NCBI GenBank assembly: GCA_007118045.1
Contig: SKTG01000503.1
Span: 1-15,506 of the forward strand
Reading direction: 5' to 3'
Length of the DNA: 15,506 bases
DNA from: Nitriliruptoraceae bacterium
GTDB lineage: Bacteria > Actinomycetota > Nitriliruptoria > Nitriliruptorales > Nitriliruptoraceae
Both the position numbers and the translations under genes were made by a program. Shown here in pieces: positions 1 through 7,054 of this stretch. Below the pieces are notes generated by a model, which saw only the letters and a program-made list of their open reading frames with translations, made no database searches and had not been told where the DNA came from. The first letter of the stretch is position 1, and each line of letters begins with the position of its first letter.

Positions 1-4
1 CCCG

Positions 5-394
5 CTACAGCTCGGCGATACCCCTCTTGAGCAGCGCGAGACCGGTGGGTGACACGCAGTAGGCGGTACGCGTGCCGTCCGGCGTGGCCTGGACCAGGCC
101 GGCCTCGCGCAGGATGCGCAGGTGCTCGGAGACCGTCGACTGCGCCAGCGGCAACTCGGCCACCACGTCACCGGTGATGCAGGTCTCGCGGGCCGCCAGC
201 AATCGCAGGATCGTCACGCGTGCCGGATGGCCGAGCGCCTTCGCCATCCGGGCGAGCGATTCGTCGTCCGGCGCGACCACCTCGGGGTCGACCTCTGAGG
301 CGCACCCCGCCCGGTCGGGTGCGGTCCCCGCCGGAGCGGGCACACCGGCGGGACGAGCTTGGTCGTCGCGGGTGGCCGGTGCCGTGCTGCTCAT
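5..394 (-). CDS. ArsR/SmtB-family winged-helix transcriptional repressor
   Basis: A 129-residue protein with the ArsR-family core. Residues 46-67 (SLARMAKALGHPARVTILRL) form the first helices, and residues 73-101 hold the helix-turn-helix, with recognition helix LAQSTVSEHLRILREAGLV. The wing ends in TRTAYC. The first 40 residues are Ala/Pro-rich and probably disordered. Family members are dimeric repressors released by metal or other ligands. There are three cysteines (C31, C72, C113), but the helix-3 motif is ETCITGDV, not the classical ELCVCDL metal site. If it senses a thiophilic ligand, C72 and C113 are the likely residues; this is inferred. The ATG at 394 lies 6 nt after a TAGGAT -10-like hexamer with no clear SD, which suggests a leaderless transcript. 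Its target gene is not evident; whatever lies beyond base 1 is the natural candidate. The fold is confident and the ligand unknown. Confidence 0.9.
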   Translation of the reverse strand: MSSTAPATRDDQARPAGVPAPAGTAPDRAGCASEVDPEVVAPDDESLARMAKALGHPARVTILRLLAARETCITGDVVAELPLAQSTVSEHLRILREAGLVQATPDGTRTAYCVSPTGLALLKRGIAEL

Positions 395-400
395 CTGGGC

Positions 401-406
401 ATCCTA
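401..406 (-). promoter_or_regulatory. Probable -10 element for leaderless arsR-type gene
   Basis: On the minus strand this reads TAGGAT, matching the actinobacterial TANNNT -10 consensus. It is followed by 6 nt (GCCCAG) and then the ATG at 394, so transcription would start at or next to the A of the start codon. No convincing -35 is seen 16-18 nt upstream. Confidence 0.45.
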
Positions 407-490
407 CCGCCGTTCACCTCCGGCTCGAGGTGGAGCGGGACGACCCGCGTGCGCGTGGACGAGGGGTCGGCTGCGGAGCCGTACGCCACC

Positions 491-519
491 TTGACCGCTC
501 GCGTGAACGGGCGGAGGCT
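491..519 (+). promoter_or_regulatory. Possible promoter of the secreted-protein gene
   Basis: TTGACC (491-496) is a good -35 match. After a 17-nt spacer comes GAGGCT (514-519), which keeps only the A2 and T6 of the -10 consensus. It lies 33 nt before the GTG at 553 in the region divergent from the ArsR gene. The -35 is better than the -10, so confidence is low. Confidence 0.3.
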
Positions 520-541
520 CGACGGATCGAGCGTCGCATCG

Positions 542-546
542 GGAGG
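542..546 (+). promoter_or_regulatory. Shine-Dalgarno site deciding the GTG start at 553
   Basis: GGAGG ends 6 nt before the GTG at 553, an ideal spacing. It selects this GTG over the much longer upstream open frame. The protein from this GTG then begins directly with a signal peptide. Confidence 0.7.
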
Positions 547-552
547 ACCGCC

Positions 553-1050
553 GTGGATGCCGCCCGGGTCGTGGCCGGTCGCCGTGCGCTGCGGGGCGTC
601 GGGCGCGTCGTCCTGCTGACCCTGGTCGTGGCGTTCGGTCTCCATCTGGGGCCTGCACCGGTGGCCGCGGCCGGCGGCTGGCAGCCGCACCCCGACGTGT
701 GGCTGCCGCCGGCCGAGGACCCGTGCACGGGGGAGGTGACCGCCACCCTGCTCCACGACGTGCAGATGCTGGTCAACGGTCGTGAGGGTCACGAGGGGTT
801 CAAGTTCCGCGGCCGCTTCCGCTCGGACAACGGCACGTCCGGCACCTTCCGCGACCTCGACCAGTTCAACGTGACGGCCGCCGGCCGCGGCATCGTGTTC
901 ACCCGCGTCGCGAGCTTCAACGGCACGACGCTCGACGGGCGGCGTGTCCTCTTCACGGCGGTGTTCCACGTGGTCGATCGTGACGGTGAGGTGCTCGCGT
1001 TCACCGACCGCGCCGACGGTCGCTGCGTGGGCGGGTCGGCGCGGGGTTGA
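553..1050 (+). CDS. Small secreted beta-rich protein, function unknown
   Basis: This 165-residue protein starts at GTG 553. Residues 1-40 form a clear Sec signal peptide: an Arg-containing n-region (RRALRGVGR), a hydrophobic core (VVLLTLVVAFGL) and an Ala-rich cleavage region (PVAAA-GG, cleavage near residue 39-40). The mature domain of about 125 residues alternates polar and hydrophobic residues, as expected of beta strands. It has one cysteine near each end (C58 in EDPCTGE and C158 in DGRCVGG) that could form a disulfide once exported. There is no transmembrane segment, lipobox or known catalytic motif. It resembles small exported actinobacterial hypothetical proteins that begin NPCTGE-like and carry Gly/Thr-rich strands, but I cannot name a family. 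It is divergent from the ArsR gene and convergent with the deaminase, so the context gives no function. Confidence 0.75.
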   Translation: MDAARVVAGRRALRGVGRVVLLTLVVAFGLHLGPAPVAAAGGWQPHPDVWLPPAEDPCTGEVTATLLHDVQMLVNGREGHEGFKFRGRFRSDNGTSGTFRDLDQFNVTAAGRGIVFTRVASFNGTTLDGRRVLFTAVFHVVDRDGEVLAFTDRADGRCVGGSARG

Positions 1051-1127
1051 GACGGCGGGTCAGGGGATCGAGGTGCCGCAGCCGTGCGCCGTGAACCCGG
1101 CGTCACCCCCGGAGGTCCGCACGAGCG

Positions 1128-2447
1128 TCAGTCCCAGAGCCGGCGCGCGCGCCGGGCCAGCTCGCGATGCGCCGCGGCGAGGTCGAGACCGAGCACCTCG
1201 CCGTCGCGCACCACGGGACGTCCGCCGACGTGCACGTGCCGGGCTCGTCGGTCTGGGCCGAGCACCAGCCCGGCGATCGGGTCCGGGACGTCGCCGAGGT
1301 CGTCCCCCGGCCAGGTCACGAGGTCGGCCCGAGCGCCCACCTCGAGCCGTCCGACATCGGCGACGCCGAGGCACCCGGCACCGCCACGGGTCGCGAGATC
1401 CAGAGCGTCTCGTGGCGTCAGCGCGTCCGCCCGTCCGGTTCTCAGCCGGGCGGTGAACAGCGCTTGGCGCAGCTCGGTCGACAGGGTGCCCTGCTCGTTG
1501 GAAGCGACGCCGTCGACGCCCAGGCCGACCTCGACGCCGGCGTCGAGCAGGTCGTTCAGCCGGCACGCGCCCGCGGCCAGACGGGCGTTGGAGGACGGGC
1601 AGTGCGCGACCCCGCTGCCGGCGGCGGCCAACGACGCGATCTCCCCGTCGTCGAGGTGGACGCCGTGGGCGAACCAGACATCGTCGGCGATCCAGCCCCA
1701 GTCGTCGAGCACGGCGACCGGTCGGCGTCCGAACCGGGCGAGGCAGTCCGCCTCCTCCTCGCGCGTCTCGGCCAGGTGGGTGTGCAGCCGGAGGCCACGC
1801 TCGCGCGCCAGCTCCGCCGAGGAGCGCATCAGCTCCTCGCTGACCGTGAACGGGCTGCACGGCGCGACCGTGACGTGAACGTGCTCGCCGTCGTGCCAGC
1901 GGTCGGCGATCCGCTGCGTGGAGGCGAGGATCGCGTCGAGGTCCTCCACCACGTGGTCGGGTGGCAGCCCGCCCCGGCTCTCACCCAGGTCCATCGACCC
2001 GCGCGCGAGGTGCAGACGCACACCCAGCCCGCGGGCGGCCTCCGCGATCACGTCGAACACCGTGTCGTCGCCTCGGGGGACGAGGTAGTGGTGGTCGGCG
2101 GCCGTGGTGCATCCCGACAGGAGCAGCTCGGCGAGCCCGACCCTGGCGGCGGCAGCCACATCGTCGACGTCGAGGCGCCCCCAGACCGGGTAGAGCGTCG
2201 TCAGCCACGTGAACAGGTCGCATGTCACCGCCCGACCCCGGGTCATCCACTGGTAGAGGTGGTGATGGGTGTTGACGAGCCCCGCGGTGACGAGATCACC
2301 GTCGACCCGCAGCACCTCGTCACCGGGCTCGGCCGCCACGTCACCGAGGCCGACGATCCGGCCGTCGGCGATCGCGACGTCGCCGGGCCATCGCGCCCCG
2401 CGCAGCACGCGGCGACCAGCCGCACCGAGGTCGTCCCGTCCGCTCAT
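1128..2447 (-). CDS. 8-oxoguanine deaminase-like amidohydrolase
   Basis: This 439-residue protein belongs to the metal-dependent amidohydrolase superfamily in the TrzA/AtzB/guanine deaminase group. Metal ligands are visible: the HHH run at 61-63, H224 in HTHLAET (222-228), H261 in WFAHGVH, and D312 in GVDGVASN. The stretch NTHHHLYQWMTRGRA followed by CTTAADHHY (113-121) is typical of 8-oxoguanine deaminases, which convert 8-oxoguanine to urate and ammonia. The C-terminal beta-sandwich is complete (GARADLVTWP near 371-380). Context supports the call, because the divergent neighbour is urate oxidase and would consume the product. The ATG at 2447 lies 7 nt after a TAGGTT -10-like hexamer with no SD, so translation is probably leaderless. 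Guanine deaminase or a triazine-type aminohydrolase remains possible. The superfamily is certain and the substrate inferred. Confidence 0.85.
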   Translation of the reverse strand: MSGRDDLGAAGRRVLRGARWPGDVAIADGRIVGLGDVAAEPGDEVLRVDGDLVTAGLVNTHHHLYQWMTRGRAVTCDLFTWLTTLYPVWGRLDVDDVAAAARVGLAELLLSGCTTAADHHYLVPRGDDTVFDVIAEAARGLGVRLHLARGSMDLGESRGGLPPDHVVEDLDAILASTQRIADRWHDGEHVHVTVAPCSPFTVSEELMRSSAELARERGLRLHTHLAETREEEADCLARFGRRPVAVLDDWGWIADDVWFAHGVHLDDGEIASLAAAGSGVAHCPSSNARLAAGACRLNDLLDAGVEVGLGVDGVASNEQGTLSTELRQALFTARLRTGRADALTPRDALDLATRGGAGCLGVADVGRLEVGARADLVTWPGDDLGDVPDPIAGLVLGPDRRARHVHVGGRPVVRDGEVLGLDLAAAHRELARRARRLWD

Positions 2448-2454
2448 CGACGGG

Positions 2455-2460
2455 AACCTA
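2455..2460 (-). promoter_or_regulatory. Probable -10 element for leaderless deaminase gene
   Basis: The minus strand reads TAGGTT, then 7 nt (CCCGTCG), then the ATG at 2447. The spacing puts the transcription start at the initiation codon. It has the same TAGGNT-N6/7-ATG arrangement as the ArsR gene at 401-406. No purine-rich SD lies between hexamer and ATG. Confidence 0.45.
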
Positions 2461-2470
2461 GTGCGGTGCG

Positions 2471-2480
2471 GGTCGCGACC
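2471..2480. promoter_or_regulatory. 10-bp perfect palindrome, possible operator between deaminase and uricase
   Basis: GGTCGCGACC is a perfect palindrome in the 95-bp divergent gap. It sits just upstream of the deaminase -10 and just before the uricase -35 at 2488. That position would let one dimeric regulator govern both genes. In very GC-rich DNA a 10-bp palindrome can occur by chance, so this is only a candidate. Confidence 0.25.
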
Positions 2481-2487
2481 GCGGGGC

Positions 2488-2516
2488 TTGACGCCGCCGG
2501 ACGGGCTGACCAGTGT
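2488..2516 (+). promoter_or_regulatory. Probable sigma-A-type promoter of urate oxidase
   Basis: TTGACG (2488-2493), a 17-nt spacer, then CAGTGT (2511-2516). The -35 matches five of six consensus bases; the -10 is weaker. The expected transcript start near 2523 leaves a leader of about 20 nt carrying the SD at 2532-2536. Confidence 0.45.
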
Positions 2517-2531
2517 CCGCAGCCTCCCACC

Positions 2532-2536
2532 AGGAG
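2532..2536 (+). promoter_or_regulatory. Shine-Dalgarno site deciding the uricase start at 2543
   Basis: AGGAG lies 6 nt before the ATG at 2543. This favours that ATG over the in-frame GTG at 2513, which falls inside the proposed -10 and would add ten residues not expected in the family. Confidence 0.65.
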
Positions 2537-2542
2537 CCAGCC

Positions 2543-3415
2543 ATGGGCCACCAGCTCGCAGCGAACCGGTACGGCAAGTCGGGCATCCGGCTCGCGACGG
2601 TCGCGCGCGACGGCGCGACGCACCGCTTCACCGACCTGGACGTGCGCATCACGCTCGAGGGCTCCTTCGAGGCCGCCCACGTCGACGGTGACAACTCCGA
2701 GGTGCTGCCGACCGACACGATGCGCGGGACCTGCTTGGCCCTCGCCCGCGATGGCATCGAGAGCGTCGCCGGCTTCGCCCGGCGTGTCGCGGAACGTCTC
2801 CTCGTGGCCTCGCCGGCCACGCGACGGGTCACGGTGCGCATCGTCTCCCACCCGTGGGAGCGGCTGTCGGTCGATGGCGCCCCGCACCCGCACGGCTTCC
2901 GGCCGGCAGCGGGCGGGGACGCCGTCGTGACCCTGGTCCAGGACCGCGACGCACCGCCGAGCCTCACCGGCGGGGCATCGGGCGTACGGCTGCTCAAGAC
3001 CACCGGATCCGCGTTCTCCGGCTTCCTCGAGGACGCCTACACGACCCTGCCGCCCACCCGCGACCGCATCATGGCGACCACCGTCGAGGCGGCTTGGGGC
3101 ACCACCGACCCCGACGTCGACCACGCCCGCCTGGCCGTCGAGGTCCCGGAGACGTTCTCGGCGGCGTTCGCCACGCACGACGTCAGCGAGTCCGTCCAGC
3201 ACACGCTCCACGCGATGGGGACGGCCGTGCTCGACGTCCACGAGGAGGTGCTGTGGATCCGGTTCCGGCTCCCGAACGAGCACCACAACCTCGTCGACCT
3301 CTCGCCGTACGGCCTCGACAACCCCAGCGCGGTCTTCGTGGTGGCCGACCGGCCCTTCGGCGTGATCGAGGGCGTGGTCTCCCGCGACGGCGTCGAGCCC
3401 CCGCCCGCCTGGTGA
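2543..3415 (+). CDS. pucL: Urate oxidase (factor-independent urate hydroxylase)
   Basis: This 290-residue cofactor-free uricase oxidises urate with O2 to 5-hydroxyisourate and H2O2. It has two tandem T-fold domains and is of normal family length. Family motifs are present in order. NRYGKSGIRL (8-17) carries the catalytic Lys12. NSEVLPTDTMRGT contains Thr57-Asp58, the residues that form the O2/peroxo site. GSAFSGFLEDAYTTLPPT followed by DRIMATT is the substrate-binding Phe/Arg region. VQHTLHAMG holds the substrate-binding Gln, and PNEHHNLVDLSPYG holds the active-site Asn and His. The ATG at 2543 is chosen because AGGAG lies 6 nt upstream and the protein then begins MGHQLAANRYGK, as in relatives. 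It is divergent from the deaminase and convergent with xanthine dehydrogenase, both potential sources of urate. No N-terminal OHCU decarboxylase domain is fused here, unlike the Bacillus PucL arrangement. Confidence 0.97.
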   Translation: MGHQLAANRYGKSGIRLATVARDGATHRFTDLDVRITLEGSFEAAHVDGDNSEVLPTDTMRGTCLALARDGIESVAGFARRVAERLLVASPATRRVTVRIVSHPWERLSVDGAPHPHGFRPAAGGDAVVTLVQDRDAPPSLTGGASGVRLLKTTGSAFSGFLEDAYTTLPPTRDRIMATTVEAAWGTTDPDVDHARLAVEVPETFSAAFATHDVSESVQHTLHAMGTAVLDVHEEVLWIRFRLPNEHHNLVDLSPYGLDNPSAVFVVADRPFGVIEGVVSRDGVEPPPAW

Positions 3416-3435
3416 GCGGACCGACGACCGCTCAC
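3412..3435. terminator. Bidirectional hairpin between convergent pucL and pucD
   Basis: GTGAGCGG (3412-3419) and CCGCTCAC (3428-3435) form a perfect 8-bp inverted repeat around an 8-nt loop. The left arm contains the TGA of urate oxidase (3413-3415). The right arm contains, on the other strand, the TGA of the molybdopterin subunit (3432-3434). There is no U-tract on either side, so it may block converging polymerases rather than act as a classical intrinsic terminator. Confidence 0.55.
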
Positions 3436-5687
3436 GCCTCCGCGAGCGCGATGTGCTCCGGGCGCACCGGGATACGCGGCAGCTCCAACCCGGTGGCGGC
3501 CCGGATCGCGGCGACGATCGCCGGCGTGGACGAGATCGTCGGGGGCTCCCCCACGCCCTTGGCGCCGAACGGTGCCCCCGGTTCCGGCTGCTCGATCAAC
3601 GTCGCCGTCACCGGGGGCATGTCCAGCGCCGTGGGGATCAGGTAGTCCGTGAACGACGGGTTCCGGAGCCGGCCGTCCTCGAGCAGCATCTCCTCCATCA
3701 CCGCGAGCCCCAGGCCCTGGGCGATGCCGCCCTCGATCTGGCCGATGACGGCCTGCGGGTTGAGCGCCCGCCCGACGTCCTGCCCGGTGGCGATGTGACG
3801 GACCTTGACCAGCCCCAGCTCCGGGTCGACGTCGACGACGGCGCGGTGGGCGGCGAACGCGAACGAGACGTGCGCGTCACCCTGCCCGTCCTCGTCGAGC
3901 GGCTCGGTGGGCGGGTGGTGGTGGGCGCGGGTCCGGTCGATCGGGCCCTCGCGCAGCAGCTCGACGACATCGAGGTCGAGCACCTCGTCGGGAGCACCGC
4001 CCCCGTATCCCGCTCGTTCGGCGAGCGCCTCGGCGACCGCGAGGCAGGCCAGCTCCACCGCCCCGCCGCTCATCCACGTCTGGCGTGACGCGCTGGTGGA
4101 GCCGGCCGAGCCGATGGTGGTGTCCGCCGGTCGCAGGGCGACCTGCTCGACGCCCAGCACGGAGCGGACGATCTGCTGGGCCAGCGTCACGAAACCCTGC
4201 CCGACCTCGGCCGCCGCGCAGTGCACGGTCGCGAGCGGCTCACCCCGGTGGTCCAGCTCGACCCGGACGTTCGCGGTCGAGGCGTCGTCGAAGCCCTCCG
4301 AGTACATCAGGTTCTTGAAGCCGACGGCCAGGCCGGTCCCGCGCACGACGTCGGCCCGGGTGGCCGTCAGGCCGGCACCGCCCGGCAGGTCCATGGTCCC
4401 GTCGGCGGGAGGGTCCGTCGCAGCGAGCGGGGGCGGCTCGAGCGCCATCGCGGCCTCGATCACCTCGCGCACGGGGGCGGTGCCCGTGATGACCTGGCCG
4501 GTGGGCAGCTCGTCGCCGGGGGCGAGGGCGTTGCGCAGCCGCAGCTCGACCGGGTCCATGGCGAGCGCCGCCGCGAGCCGGTCCATCTGCGCCTCGTGAC
4601 CGAAGCAGACCTGGACGGCCCCGAAACCCCGCATCGCACCGCAGGGTGGGTTGTTGGTCCGCACCGCCCAGCCGTCCACGTCGGCGTTCGGCACGCGGTA
4701 GGGGCCGGCGGCGAAGCACACCGCGTTGCCGATCACGGCGGTCGACGAAGAGGCGTAGGCGCCGCCGTCGAGCACGATCCGGGCCTCGACCTTGACGAGC
4801 CGGCCGTCCGGGTCCGCGTGGTGGCGGTACCACAGGCGGGCAGGATGACGGTGGACGTGGCCGTGGAAGCTCTCCTCGCGGGAGTACAGCATCTTCACCG
4901 GGCGACCGGTCCGCAGCGCGAGCAGGCAGACGTGCACCTGCAGGCTGACGTCCTCCCGGGCACCGAACGCGCCCCCGATGCCGGACAGCGTCAGGTGGAC
5001 GCGCTCGGGGGGCAGCCCGAGGCAGGCGGCGACCTGGTCGCGGTCGACGTGGAGCCACTGGGTCGAGATGAACAGCTCGACCCCGCCGTCGTCGACGGGG
5101 ATCGCCAGACCCGACTCCGGCCCGAGGAAGGCCTGGTCCTGCATGCCGACCTCGTAGCTGCCCTCGACGCTGACGGCCCCGACCGCGTCGAGGTCGCCGT
5201 GACGCAGGTGCAGGTGCCGGAAGACGTTGCCGTCCGGGTGGATCGGCGCGGCGCCGATCGCGGCCTCCGCGTCCGTCAGCGGCGTGACCACCTCGTAGTC
5301 CACCTCGATGGCTGCGACCGCCCGGAGGGCGAGCTCCGGGTGCTCGGCGGCGACGACCGCGATCGGCTCACCCTGGAAGCGCACGGTCTCCGAGGCGAAC
5401 ACCGGCTGGTCGGCGTGCTCCAGTCCGTAGGTCGGGCGCCCGGGGACGTCGCGCGCGGTCAGCACCGAGGCGACCCCGGGCATGCGCTCCGCGATGCTCG
5501 TGTCGATCGATCGGATCCGGGCCGCGGGGTGCGGGCTGCGGAGGGTGCGCCCCCAGAGCATCCCCCGGGCGAACAGGTCGCTGGAGAACGCGAACGTGCC
5601 CGTGACCTTCGGGGTGCCGTCGGGACGTCGCACGCTCTGCCCGAGACCGCTGCGGGTCCCGGGACGGACCTCGGTACCCGTGCTCAC
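3432..5687 (-). CDS. pucD: Xanthine dehydrogenase, molybdopterin-binding subunit
   Basis: This is the 751-residue large catalytic subunit of a three-subunit xanthine dehydrogenase, matching the length of E. coli XdhA and Bacillus PucD. It oxidises hypoxanthine/xanthine to urate at the Mo centre. Visible motifs: GGAFGAR (238-244) and AMRGFG (351-356), both of the Mo-cofactor pocket; EVGQGF (494-499); the Ser-rich cofactor-binding run GSAGSTSASRQTWMSGG (526-542); and the near-C-terminal GAKGVGEPP (708-716) with catalytic Glu714. The GTG at 5687 is used because it overlaps the stop of the [2Fe-2S] gene as GTGA and is followed by the usual N-terminal GQSVRRPDGTPKVTG. Upstream in-frame extension would run through the other two subunit genes. 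Aldehyde oxidase-like substrates cannot be excluded from sequence alone, but the surrounding uricolytic genes argue for xanthine. The gene ends in the shared hairpin with urate oxidase. Confidence 0.95.
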   Translation of the reverse strand: MSTGTEVRPGTRSGLGQSVRRPDGTPKVTGTFAFSSDLFARGMLWGRTLRSPHPAARIRSIDTSIAERMPGVASVLTARDVPGRPTYGLEHADQPVFASETVRFQGEPIAVVAAEHPELALRAVAAIEVDYEVVTPLTDAEAAIGAAPIHPDGNVFRHLHLRHGDLDAVGAVSVEGSYEVGMQDQAFLGPESGLAIPVDDGGVELFISTQWLHVDRDQVAACLGLPPERVHLTLSGIGGAFGAREDVSLQVHVCLLALRTGRPVKMLYSREESFHGHVHRHPARLWYRHHADPDGRLVKVEARIVLDGGAYASSSTAVIGNAVCFAAGPYRVPNADVDGWAVRTNNPPCGAMRGFGAVQVCFGHEAQMDRLAAALAMDPVELRLRNALAPGDELPTGQVITGTAPVREVIEAAMALEPPPLAATDPPADGTMDLPGGAGLTATRADVVRGTGLAVGFKNLMYSEGFDDASTANVRVELDHRGEPLATVHCAAAEVGQGFVTLAQQIVRSVLGVEQVALRPADTTIGSAGSTSASRQTWMSGGAVELACLAVAEALAERAGYGGGAPDEVLDLDVVELLREGPIDRTRAHHHPPTEPLDEDGQGDAHVSFAFAAHRAVVDVDPELGLVKVRHIATGQDVGRALNPQAVIGQIEGGIAQGLGLAVMEEMLLEDGRLRNPSFTDYLIPTALDMPPVTATLIEQPEPGAPFGAKGVGEPPTISSTPAIVAAIRAATGLELPRIPVRPEHIALAEA

Positions 5688-6193
5688 GGTGATTCCCCCC
5701 GCGGTCCCGACGCCCCCGAGCGGGTCGCCTTGACCTCCTCGACGGCCTGCAGGATGCGCCCGTAGCCGGTGCAGCGGCACAGGTTGCCGCTGATCGCCTC
5801 GCGGACCTCCAGCCCGGTGGGGTCGGGCACCTGGTCGAGCAGGTCGTGGACCGCGAGGATCAGCCCGGGGGTGCAGAAGCCGCACTGCACGGCTCCGGTG
5901 CCGAGGAAGGCCGCCTGGACGTCGCTGAGATGGTCCGCGTCGCCGAACCCCTCGACGGTTCGGATCCGCGCGTCGGTGGCGTCGGCCGCGAGGACGCAGC
6001 AGGCGTTGACCAGTACGTCGTCGAGGAAGATCGAGCAGGAGCCGCACTCGCCCTGTTCGCAGGCGTTCTTCGCTCCCGGGAGCCCGAGACGTTCGCGCAG
6101 CACGTAGAGCAGGCTCTCGCCCAGCCAGGCGGCGGCCACGGGGAGCGCACGGCCGTCGACGTCGAGCTCGTAGGACTCGGTGGCTCCGGTCAC
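5684..6193 (-). CDS. pucE: Xanthine dehydrogenase, [2Fe-2S] iron-sulfur subunit
   Basis: A 169-residue electron-transfer subunit with both [2Fe-2S] clusters. The plant-ferredoxin-type cluster is ligated by C45, C50, C53 (CEQGECGSC) and C65 (VNACC). The alpha-helical cluster is ligated by C104 and C107 (CGFC), C139 and C141 (NLCRC). It passes electrons from the Mo centre to FAD. I place the start at GTG 6193, which overlaps the stop of the FAD gene as GTGA. A GGAGG at 6205-6209 ends 11 nt upstream. The alternative GTG at 6205 would sit directly on that GGAGG with no spacer. The 3' end overlaps the molybdopterin gene by another GTGA, so the three subunits are probably translationally coupled. 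No key residue is missing. Confidence 0.95.
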   Translation of the reverse strand: MTGATESYELDVDGRALPVAAAWLGESLLYVLRERLGLPGAKNACEQGECGSCSIFLDDVLVNACCVLAADATDARIRTVEGFGDADHLSDVQAAFLGTGAVQCGFCTPGLILAVHDLLDQVPDPTGLEVREAISGNLCRCTGYGRILQAVEEVKATRSGASGPRGESP

Positions 6194-7029
6194 GTCGACA
6201 GACACCTCCGCAGAGCGCGACGCGCCAGTACACCCACGGCGTGGCGGCGGTACTCGGCGCTGCTGCGGTGGTCGGTGATGGGCGCCGTCGCCTCGGCGCA
6301 GGCCCTACCGAAGGCGTCGATCGCATCCTCGGGGCACGTGAGCGCGTCCCAGTCGAGCGCTTGCGTGACCGCGCGTTCCGCGTCCGGTGAGCGGAGCACC
6401 GTCGGGCCGACCGCTCCCATGCCGGTGCGGACCCGCCGGTTCGTCGTGTCCAGCACGATCGCGAAGCAGGCGACGGAGATGACCATGGCGTTCCTCGGCC
6501 CGATCTTGGAGACGTGCTGGGGACCTTCGACCCGGGGCAGCCTGACCCCGGTGATCAGCTCCGCCGGGCGGCGGGCGGTCGACTTCGGCCCGGTCAGGAA
6601 GTTCGCGAGGGGCACCGACCGGTCGCCCTCGGGCGAGGCGAGCTCCACCTCGGCGTCCATGGCCAGCAGCCAGGGCAGGGTGTCGCCGGCGGGGCTGGCG
6701 GTGCCGAGGTTGCCGCCGAGCGTGCCGGCGTTGCGGATCTGAGGGGAGCCGACCGTGCGGGCTGCCATCGCGAGGCCGGGGACCAGCTGCGCGAGGTCGT
6801 GCTCCACCTCGGAGTAGGTCACGTTCGCCCCGAGGCGGAGCCGACCGTCGGTCGTGTCGTGGCCGGCGAGCTCGGTCACGCGGCGCAGCGCGATCACGTG
6901 CTCGGGCCGGCGACGGTCGAGGTTGACCTCCACCACGAGGTCGGTCCCACCGGCGAGCAGGTCCGCGTCCGGGGACGCCGCGAGGGCGTCGAGGGTCGCG
7001 GTGACGTCGGTCGGCCTGGAGATGGGCAC
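6190..7029 (-). CDS. pucC: Xanthine dehydrogenase, FAD-binding subunit
   Basis: The 279-residue flavin subunit, first gene of the minus-strand operon. It takes electrons from the iron-sulfur subunit and passes them to NAD+ or another acceptor. FAD-binding signatures are AGGTD (26-30) and the long RTVGSPQIRNAGTLGGN stretch continuing to SPAGD (about 91-116). The CO dehydrogenase flavoprotein C-terminal domain follows, with KIGPRNAMVISV near 190 and MGAVGPTVLRSP after it. Length matches Bacillus PucC. The start is GTG 7029 with only a weak AGGTG upstream. The gene is divergent from allantoinase, and both may use -10 elements overlapping at 7082-7091. A maturation factor of the XdhC/PucA type, normally needed for Mo-cofactor sulfuration, is not encoded in this window. 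Confidence 0.94.
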   Translation of the reverse strand: MPISRPTDVTATLDALAASPDADLLAGGTDLVVEVNLDRRRPEHVIALRRVTELAGHDTTDGRLRLGANVTYSEVEHDLAQLVPGLAMAARTVGSPQIRNAGTLGGNLGTASPAGDTLPWLLAMDAEVELASPEGDRSVPLANFLTGPKSTARRPAELITGVRLPRVEGPQHVSKIGPRNAMVISVACFAIVLDTTNRRVRTGMGAVGPTVLRSPDAERAVTQALDWDALTCPEDAIDAFGRACAEATAPITDHRSSAEYRRHAVGVLARRALRRCLST

Positions 7030-7054
7030 GGCGCACCTGTGCGGCCACGGCGGA

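Noticed and set aside
1..394. ArsR-type gene as regulator of the purine cluster
   Set aside because: It is separated from the purine genes by an unrelated gene and a convergent junction, and its family usually senses metals or small thiol ligands. Nothing in the sequence links it to urate.
220..552. Upstream extension of the secreted protein's open frame into the ArsR gene
   Set aside because: It runs antisense to a well-supported ArsR gene. GTG 553 has an ideal SD and is followed at once by a signal peptide.
1167..2930. Long plus-strand open frame antisense to the deaminase and entering urate oxidase
   Set aside because: It has no recognisable domain, has low-complexity Arg/Gly/Pro composition, and lies opposite a well-supported gene. 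Such frames are expected in GC-rich DNA.
4221..5765. 514-codon plus-strand open frame inside the xanthine dehydrogenase large subunit
   Set aside because: It is an antisense shadow of the pucD coding frame, with no SD, no family motif and biased composition.
5688..6326. N-terminal extension of the molybdopterin subunit frame
   Set aside because: It would overlap the complete iron-sulfur gene and encodes Arg/Pro-rich sequence. GTG 5687 matches the family N-terminus.
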